A stretch of 18,948 nucleotides of DNA from JANXQE01 sp035651635 (GTDB lineage Bacteria; Verrucomicrobiota; Verrucomicrobiia; Limisphaerales; UBA8199). The stretch is taken from NCBI GenBank assembly GCA_035651635.1, contig DASRFK010000003.1:1-18948 (forward strand), in the 5' to 3' direction. The notes under the pieces were generated by a model. It was given only the letters and a program-made list of their open reading frames with translations, was not told the origin of the DNA and did no database searches. The position numbers and the translations under genes were made by a program. Each line of letters opens with the position of its first letter. Position 1 is the first letter of the stretch. Shown here in pieces: positions 13,640 through 18,948 of the stretch.

Positions 13640-14887
13640 ATGCGCGTCGCTCACCTGCTCAGAAAACTGGATCCCGCCGAGTGGAGCGGGACCGAAATGG
13701 CCATTCAGCGGTTGTTTGATGGGCTGCGCGGGAATGGGGTTGACCCGGTGGTTTACTGCCCCCGCCTCGAGAACGGCGCTACCACAAATCCCTTGTCCGA
13801 GGCCGGGTTTGAAGTGCAACGTTTCCGTGCGTTTGTGCCGGTGCTCGGTTTATCCCGCCAACGCAAGCGCCAACTCGTTTCCGTCGGTGGGAACTTGATG
13901 TCTTTTGATTTATTTCCCTCGTTGTTACGAGAGCGGGACCTGGCGGTGATGCACGCCCATACCCTCGGGCGGCTCGGCGGCATCGGCTTGACCATTGCTA
14001 AACAGCGCCGATTGCCGTTCGTGGTCACGATCCATGGCGGCGTGTTGGATCTGCCCGACAAAATCAAAAAAAGCTTCAATACCCCGATGGATCGGGGTTG
14101 GGAATGGGGCAAGCTGTTCGGGGTCCTGTTCCAATCGCACCGCCTTTTTTGTGATGCCGACGCAATTCTGACGTGCAATGACAAAGAGGCGGCGTTACTG
14201 CAACAACAATTCCCCACGAAACGCGTGTTGGTGCAGCCCCACGGGGTCCCACTGGAAATCTACCAGGCCGACCAACGTTCGGCGGCTTTGGCCGCTTTCC
14301 CACAGATCAGCGGCCGGCACGTACTCCTTTGCCTTGGCCGCATCGATCCCATTAAGAACCAAAGTTGGGTGCTCGAGCAAAGTCCGGCAATTTTCAGCCA
14401 ATACCCCGACGCGCTGCTCGTGCTGGCCGGTCCTTGCACCGACGAAGCGTACGGGCAGCTCATTGGCGAGAGGATCGCACAAGCGGATTTGCGTGACAAG
14501 GTGCTGCTCACCGGCGGCTTGCCGCCCAATGATCCGCGAGTGGTCGGTCTGCTCCAGTCAGCCTCTGCCCTGGTTCTGCCGTCTTTATCAGAAACGTTTG
14601 GCCTGGTTATCCTGGAAGCATGGGCGGCGGGAACTCCGGTGCTCTCGGCGCGAGCCTCGGGCCCGGCAGCCCTGGTGCAGAGTGGGCATAATGGTTGGCT
14701 TTTCGATTTGGAAAAGCCGGAGACATTCCATGCGGCGCTTCGAGCGACCTTGGACCACCCGGAGGAGGCTAAGCAAATGGCCCGCCGCGGCGGATCGCTC
14801 GCCGAGCGTTATAGCGTCACTGCCCTCGCGGCCCGCTTAAAAGGCGTGTACGAGGAACTCATCGAGGAAAAACGATGCGCTATGTGA
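13640..14887 (+). CDS. Glycosyltransferase family 4 (GT-B fold)
   Basis: This 415-residue retaining GT-B glycosyltransferase begins with MRVAHLLRKLDPAEWSGTE, the usual acceptor-domain opening with a glycine-containing loop. Further features are VMHAHTLGRLGG near 103-114, a second-domain start at VLLCLGRIDPIKNQ (228-241), and the E-x7-E element Glu318/Glu326 in SETFGLVILEA that contacts the donor. It is predicted to be cytoplasmic and peripheral to the membrane. It starts two bases after the polymerase-like gene, and its end overlaps the deacetylase gene by 13 bases, so translation of the three is probably coupled. It likely adds one sugar of the repeat unit; the donor is unknown. Confidence 0.93.
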   Translation: MRVAHLLRKLDPAEWSGTEMAIQRLFDGLRGNGVDPVVYCPRLENGATTNPLSEAGFEVQRFRAFVPVLGLSRQRKRQLVSVGGNLMSFDLFPSLLRERDLAVMHAHTLGRLGGIGLTIAKQRRLPFVVTIHGGVLDLPDKIKKSFNTPMDRGWEWGKLFGVLFQSHRLFCDADAILTCNDKEAALLQQQFPTKRVLVQPHGVPLEIYQADQRSAALAAFPQISGRHVLLCLGRIDPIKNQSWVLEQSPAIFSQYPDALLVLAGPCTDEAYGQLIGERIAQADLRDKVLLTGGLPPNDPRVVGLLQSASALVLPSLSETFGLVILEAWAAGTPVLSARASGPAALVQSGHNGWLFDLEKPETFHAALRATLDHPEEAKQMARRGGSLAERYSVTALAARLKGVYEELIEEKRCAM

Positions 14888-15690
14888 TCATCCGAGATGA
14901 CGACACGAATGCCTTTACGCCGGTAAAGTGGCTGGACGCGCTGTACCGTCCGATGCTGGAACAGGGACTGCCGGTGAATTTGGCGACGATTCCCGAGGTT
15001 TCCAGCCAGGCCCGTATGAGCAATGGAGAGCCGGAGGGATTTTTGGTCGCCAAAAACGGCACGCGGTCGGATAGTATGCCGATTGGAGCCAATCGGGAAC
15101 TGGTCGAGTACCTGCAATCAAACCCGAATTATCACATCGTTCAGCACGGATGCTATCACGACTATCTGGAATTCGATCGTTCGTGCGAAGCCGAAGTAAT
15201 CCAGCGCCTCGAACATGGCACCCGGCGGTTGATGGAAGCCGGGTTCCCAAAACCAGAGACGTTCGTTGCGCCCTATGACAAGCTCTCGCGGGTGAGCTTG
15301 CGCGCCGTTTCGGAACGCTTCCGCGTTTTGTCCACCGGCTGGTTTGAGTTGCGGCGGCTGCCCTACTCGTGGTGGCCGGGTTATGCCGTCAAAAAATTCC
15401 GCGGCGACCCCCATTGGCAAATTGGACAGACTTTATTGCTCTCTCATCCCGGCTGTTTGTTGTCCTACCATCGTACCTTCAGTCGAGCGCTCCAGGGCAT
15501 CGTCCACTGCGTCGAGCGTAACCGAGTGACTGTTCTGGTAACTCACTGGTGGGAGTATTTCCGCACCGGCGAGCCCGACGGACCCTTTATCGATTTCCTG
15601 CATGAGACCCTCCGCCACCTGGCCAAACGCGCGGATGTGAAAATTATCTCGTTCGAGGACCTGGCCACCGGCACGGTGCAACTGCAATAG
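14875..15690 (+). CDS. Polysaccharide deacetylase-like (NodB/DUF2334-type) protein
   Basis: This 271-residue protein resembles NodB-homology or DUF2334-type metal-dependent deacetylases that remove N- or O-acetyl groups from glycans. Visible elements are an acidic start motif RDDDTN (7-12), the metal-ligand pair H-x3-H at His91/His95 in QHGCYHDY, FVAPYDKLS near 131-139, and a later His in VTHWWEYF. No signal peptide is present; its ATG overlaps the preceding glycosyltransferase by 13 bases. A cytoplasmic deacetylase acting on a precursor, rather than on exported polymer, would fit. It is the last gene of the operon, and its stop lies four bases before the tandem repeats. The family assignment is good but the substrate is inferred from context. 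Confidence 0.82.
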   Translation: MRYVIIRDDDTNAFTPVKWLDALYRPMLEQGLPVNLATIPEVSSQARMSNGEPEGFLVAKNGTRSDSMPIGANRELVEYLQSNPNYHIVQHGCYHDYLEFDRSCEAEVIQRLEHGTRRLMEAGFPKPETFVAPYDKLSRVSLRAVSERFRVLSTGWFELRRLPYSWWPGYAVKKFRGDPHWQIGQTLLLSHPGCLLSYHRTFSRALQGIVHCVERNRVTVLVTHWWEYFRTGEPDGPFIDFLHETLRHLAKRADVKIISFEDLATGTVQLQ

Positions 15691-15694
15691 CTCC

Positions 15695-16014
15695 GGCGCG
15701 CGGACTTCCGAGTCCGCAGCGATCCCCGAACCGAATCTGGCCAGGGCGTGGTCTGTCGTCAGCCGGTGTTCGCCCGTTGCTGCGGGCAGAATGCCCGCGC
15801 GCCGGCGCGCGGACTTCCAGTCCGCAGCGATCCCCGAACCGAGTCTGGCCAGGGCGTGGCCTGTCGTCAGCCGGTGTTCGTCCGTTCTGCGGGCAGGATG
15901 CCCGCGCGCCGACTTCCAGTCCGCAACGATCCCCGAACCGAATCTGGCCAGGGCGTGGTCTGTCGTCAGCCGGTGTTCGTCCGTTCTGCGGGCAGAATGC
16001 CCGCGCGCCGGCGC
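15695..16014. repeat. Three-copy tandem palindromic repeat between convergent genes
   Basis: Three near-identical units of about 100-109 bases fill the 325-base gap between the deacetylase stop and the Wza-like gene stop. Equivalent points lie at 15703, 15812 and 15911 (steps of 109 and 99). Each unit has hairpin A (GCGGACT/AGTCCGC; 15700-15717 and 15809-15825, imperfect in unit 3), a ~65-base core beginning GATCCCCGAACCG, and hairpin B (GCGGGCA-3 bases-TGCCCGC at 15782-15798, 15889-15905 and 15988-16004). A 16-base palindrome of CG/GC steps (15796-15811) joins units 1 and 2. No T-runs follow. Open frames crossing the array are repeat artefacts. It resembles BIME-type clusters in layout. Confidence 0.85.
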
Positions 16015-16015
16015 T

Positions 16016-17176
16016 TTAGCGCACTGGCGGCGGATTGATCGGTGGCAACACTTGAACACCGCTCCCCACGGGGATGAAAATGCCCGCGCCCCCCGTTTGG
16101 GGCTGACCGATCAGCTGACTTCCGCCATTGATCGCTGCGGAGCTGACAAACGTGTCCACTACCAACTGCGCGTACTTGGTCAGGTAACGGTAGGGAGAGA
16201 AGGGCACATAAACAATGTCATGTGGCTGCAAGGTCACATCGGCAGCCAATCCGCGAATCACATACTTATAATCGACAATGGCAATCTGTGGATGCGACAG
16301 TGAACCTCGCACGACGGCGACGTGTTGCAGGTAAGCCCCGTTGACGGTGCCGTAGGCGCTGGCAATAGCCGAGGCAACGGTCATGCCCTCCTTGAAGGGG
16401 ACCGCGTGCGGCTCCGTCACGGCTCCCAGGACATACACCTGGCGAGCGGCGGCGGCAGGCAGGTAAATGAAATCGTCCGGCTGCAAATAGATGTTTTGCG
16501 ACAGATCTCCCCGGTGGATCAGGCGCTCAAAATCCACCGGCAGCATTCGGCCATTGCGCAGGATGAAGCTGCGCTTGAGATCCGCCAACTCATCGCTGGC
16601 GCCAAAGGCTTCGGCCTGGCGGAAGGAGGAGAGGCTGAGCGTTCCGCCTGACAACGAGAGAGCTTCGAGCAAGGTCATTGGAGCAGCCAACGAATAGATC
16701 CCCGGGGCCTGGACGTGCCCAAGAATCCAGATATGCCGGCTTTCAACGTCCCGCAAAACCAGCGACACCTGCGGCTGATCCCGGACGTATTTCGACAACT
16801 CGCGCTCGAGGCGGGCCTTGGCTTGGCCCAAAGTCAGTCCCCAAACATCCACGCCCGGCAGCAGGTTGAAATAGAGTTTGCCGTCGGGCGCAACTACGGT
16901 CGTGGTCCTGGTGGCAGGATCGCTCAGCAACTCGATTTCCAGTTTATCTCCCGGGCCGAGAGTAAATAAGTTCGTCGCGGGCTGCAGCCAGGCGCGGTCG
17001 AAGCGATTGGTTAAGTCAACCTGGCTCAGCTTGGGAGTTTCATTGACCGCGGCGGCCGGCGCCTCGGCGGCCGGCGCCCCTTTTGATTTAAAGGTGGGCT
17101 GTTGCAGAGTCGGATAGCGGCAACCAACGACCGCAAGCCCGAGGGCGATCGGCACCCAAGTCCACGTTCTGTTCAT
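16016..17176 (-). CDS. Wza-like polysaccharide export lipoprotein
   Basis: This 386-residue outer-membrane polysaccharide export protein (Poly_export plus SLBB domains) is of the type that forms the periplasm-spanning capsule or exopolysaccharide channel. A lipoprotein signal is clear: a hydrophobic N-terminus ending in the lipobox VVGC with Cys19. The Poly_export domain begins at LGPGDKLEIELLSDP; SLBB-type segments follow (IWILGHVQAPGIYSL and VYVLGAVTEPHAVPF), then LQPHDIVYVPFSPY. The helix after that (KYAQLVVDTFVSSAAIN) may correspond to the membrane-crossing C-terminal helix of Wza, followed by a Pro/Gly tail. Its ATG overlaps the upstream TAA by one base (TAATG), so the two export genes are translationally coupled. 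It is a clear paralogue of that gene's C-terminal half. Confidence 0.93.
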   Translation of the reverse strand: MNRTWTWVPIALGLAVVGCRYPTLQQPTFKSKGAPAAEAPAAAVNETPKLSQVDLTNRFDRAWLQPATNLFTLGPGDKLEIELLSDPATRTTTVVAPDGKLYFNLLPGVDVWGLTLGQAKARLERELSKYVRDQPQVSLVLRDVESRHIWILGHVQAPGIYSLAAPMTLLEALSLSGGTLSLSSFRQAEAFGASDELADLKRSFILRNGRMLPVDFERLIHRGDLSQNIYLQPDDFIYLPAAAARQVYVLGAVTEPHAVPFKEGMTVASAIASAYGTVNGAYLQHVAVVRGSLSHPQIAIVDYKYVIRGLAADVTLQPHDIVYVPFSPYRYLTKYAQLVVDTFVSSAAINGGSQLIGQPQTGGAGIFIPVGSGVQVLPPINPPPVR

Positions 17177-18948
17177 TACTGAATTGGTTTAACCACATCC
17201 ACACCTACCCAGGACGTGATAATCGATTGGATGAAAGCCGTGGCCGCCAGGTCGGCCGCTTCCTCCAGTTTAATCAGCGGCCGCGAATTCACATAAATGA
17301 TATCATGAGGCCGCAACCGAAAATTGAGTTCCTTGGCGTCCAAAATGGCGTGCGTATCCACCGGGATGGCTTCCGGAGACTTAAGCGAACCACGCACTAC
17401 CAACACCTTGGCTCGCCAGGCCCGCTCGGTGAAGCCGCCGCGCCCGGCAACAGCCCCGACAATGGTCAGAGCCGGGGTCCAGGTAACCGGGCCGGGCAAG
17501 CGCACTTCCCCAACCACATAGACCTCGTTCAAATCACCGGGGGCAAAATAGAGGTAATCGCCGGGCTCAATGGGAATATTCTCCGAGAGGTCGCCCTGTT
17601 GAAACAAGCGTTCGAAATCCAACGGGAGCAGCTTGCCGCCCCGAGCAAGGAAACTGCGGCGAAAATCGGTCAGGTTCACCAGGTCGCGATCGACCAGGGC
17701 ATTTTCCAAACCGTGCGCGCGCGCCAAAGCCTCGAGCACCGTAAGGGGTCGATCCAAAATAAAAACGCCTTTCGTCGTGACTTTGCCCAGCATGTAATAC
17801 TTTTTGCTGCGAAAGGCCACGGGCGTGATAATGGTGTGCGGCGCTCGCCGGTACTGCCCCAAAGCTTCATCCAACTTTCCACGAAGTTCATCGATGGTTA
17901 GCCCGGCTGCCAGGACATCCTGCGCCTCTAAATAACTGATCCGGCCGTCCGGTCCGACAGCCACCTCGGTTCGATTCAACTCCGGGGAGCCATACAGGCT
18001 CAGATTGAGCACATCGCCGGCGCCCAACGTCAGGTGCCGCTGCCAGTCCGCTCGTTGAGAGGGGCCAACAATCGAGAATGAAAGATTGGTTTGCGTCTCC
18101 GGATCCCGATCCACGCGTCCGGAAACGTCCCCGGGAGCGGGCACGGCATCAGCTGGCTGAGCGGCTGCCGTCGCCACCTGGATTTGGGCGTTGGCCAGAT
18201 TGAGATCAAGCGCCAGCAGCAAGGCCGCGCAACCGAGCCAACGGGGGAAACGCTTGCGCAAAGGGGTGCCCGGTTCGTTGTTAAGCACGGCGCCGACCAG
18301 GTTACAGCGAGCGTGCCGGAGGGTTTCCAATTGGGCCTGGGTGTCACTGGCTTTGGCGGTGCCACTCTGCGATAACCAAAGCATATTGGGCAGGTTTGAG
18401 CCCAGCAGCACCGCTTCGGGCATGCTGGCGGGAGGCAACTCGACGAAGATTACCAGGTTGTCGATCTGACGCCACTGATTGAGCGCTTCGCGCCACTGTT
18501 TACGCCGTTCCAGGTTCCAGACCCAACCTGGCAAAGGAATGTGCACCACCGGTTGGGAATTGGGACCGGTCAATTTCTCGGTGACCTGCGCGGGAGAGGA
18601 TAACACACTAGTGGTGAGAGCCCCCTGCGCCGGAGCGGGATTGAGATCGGGCAAATCCTGTTCGAGATCTTCTTCGGTCAGTTGATGACTGGGCGGAAGC
18701 TGTGTGTCCGACGGCCGGGTGGCAATCGTCAGCACCCGGAAGCCGGTCATGCTAGCGGCCTCCGCCAGCAAATTCACCCAGGTTGAGCGGCCTTCCCCGT
18801 GAGTCGAGGAAGTGATACCACAAACCAAACCGAAATTGGCCGAGGGACTTAGCCGGCCCTGGAGCATCGTCCAGGTCCGGAACGCCCATTGTGCGCGCTC
18901 ACTGGGCTCCATAGTTTTCAGGTCGCCCAGAGCGGTGAGGACCGGCAA
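17176..18948 (-). CDS. Degenerate BY-kinase-like P-loop domain fused to a Wza-like SLBB export domain (partial at right edge)
   Basis: At least 590 residues; the frame runs to the window edge where the codon is TTG, so the true start is probably outside. Residues ~12-228 follow the plan of the Wzc/CpsD kinase domain: a Walker A-like ITSSTHGEGRST (45-56) with Arg in place of the Lys, a Walker A'-like RVLTIATRPSD lacking the usual Asp residues, a Walker B-like VIFVELPP with Glu for Asp, and the closing LVGAVLNN. Basic residues RKRFPR and a hydrophobic segment (237-254) with an ANA-like signal cleavage site follow. Residues ~305-590 form Poly_export and SLBB modules (LGAGDVLNLSLYGSPE; YYMLGKVTTKGVF; VYVVGEVRLPGPV; LRPHDIIYVNSRP). 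No Tyr-rich tail is present. It probably anchors in the inner membrane and helps couple synthesis to export. A TTG at codon 230 could start a separate exported product. Confidence 0.85.
   Translation of the reverse strand: MPVLTALGDLKTMEPSERAQWAFRTWTMLQGRLSPSANFGLVCGITSSTHGEGRSTWVNLLAEAASMTGFRVLTIATRPSDTQLPPSHQLTEEDLEQDLPDLNPAPAQGALTTSVLSSPAQVTEKLTGPNSQPVVHIPLPGWVWNLERRKQWREALNQWRQIDNLVIFVELPPASMPEAVLLGSNLPNMLWLSQSGTAKASDTQAQLETLRHARCNLVGAVLNNEPGTPLRKRFPRWLGCAALLLALDLNLANAQIQVATAAAQPADAVPAPGDVSGRVDRDPETQTNLSFSIVGPSQRADWQRHLTLGAGDVLNLSLYGSPELNRTEVAVGPDGRISYLEAQDVLAAGLTIDELRGKLDEALGQYRRAPHTIITPVAFRSKKYYMLGKVTTKGVFILDRPLTVLEALARAHGLENALVDRDLVNLTDFRRSFLARGGKLLPLDFERLFQQGDLSENIPIEPGDYLYFAPGDLNEVYVVGEVRLPGPVTWTPALTIVGAVAGRGGFTERAWRAKVLVVRGSLKSPEAIPVDTHAILDAKELNFRLRPHDIIYVNSRPLIKLEEAADLAATAFIQSIITSWVGVDVVKPIQ

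Noticed and set aside
14178..14840. A 220-codon plus-strand frame inside the GT4 gene
   Set aside because: It is a frame-shifted shadow with a high Arg/Ser/Trp content and no motif; the GT4 frame is complete.
15695..16014. CRISPR array
   Set aside because: The repeated units are about 100 bases with the whole unit conserved; there are no short direct repeats separated by unique spacers and no cas genes.
15433..16059. A 208-codon minus-strand open frame (and plus-strand frames at 15748-16038 and 15791-16303) with internally repeated peptides
   Set aside because: They are open only because they read through the three-copy DNA repeat; they run antisense into well-supported deacetylase or Wza-like genes and show no domain.

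Overview
The window looks like chromosomal DNA of a moderately GC-rich, Gram-negative soil-type bacterium, most likely Verrucomicrobiota (Limisphaerales/Pedosphaera-like). This is an inference from three things: a short Lys/Pro/Ala-rich tail-anchored protein of a kind I associate with that phylum, several families of GC-rich palindromic repeats next to stop codons (their translations give peptides such as DFQSA and AGILPA, which I recall from verrucomicrobial genomes), and the mix of plant-polymer enzymes with an exopolysaccharide locus. Most genes lack a strong Shine-Dalgarno sequence. No rRNA, tRNA, CRISPR array, transposase or phage gene was recognised.

Layout. (1) 1-2214: three minus-strand genes, a Pro/Ala-rich tail-anchored protein, thioredoxin and a GspF/PilC-type membrane protein, separated by repeat-rich spacers. 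(2) 2430-6325: a plus-strand pair of secreted enzymes, a GH95 glycosidase (fucosidase type) and a tannase/feruloyl-esterase-type hydrolase, preceded by a very clean 9-bp-arm palindrome that may be an operator. (3) 6535-10088: a minus-strand run of housekeeping genes, rlpA-like, a small zinc-ribbon protein, aroQ, accB and accC; the aroQ-accB gap holds a candidate promoter followed by a terminator-like hairpin. (4) 10201-15690: a plus-strand polysaccharide operon with a GT2 glycosyltransferase, a methyltransferase, an O-antigen ligase/polymerase-like membrane protein, a GT4 glycosyltransferase and a NodB-like deacetylase. (5) 15691-16015: a three-copy tandem repeat filling the gap between convergent genes. 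(6) 16016-18948: two minus-strand polysaccharide-export genes, a Wza-like lipoprotein and, upstream, a gene cut by the window edge.

Regions 4 and 6 together read as a capsule/exopolysaccharide synthesis and export locus: sugars are assembled, decorated, polymerised, deacetylated and exported through a Wza-type pore. The most unusual object is the gene at 17176-18948. It encodes a BY-kinase-like P-loop domain whose key Walker residues are replaced, followed by a membrane or signal segment, followed by a complete Wza-like SLBB export module that is a paralogue of the next gene. It looks like a pseudo-kinase/export-protein fusion linking the cytoplasmic and periplasmic sides of the machinery.
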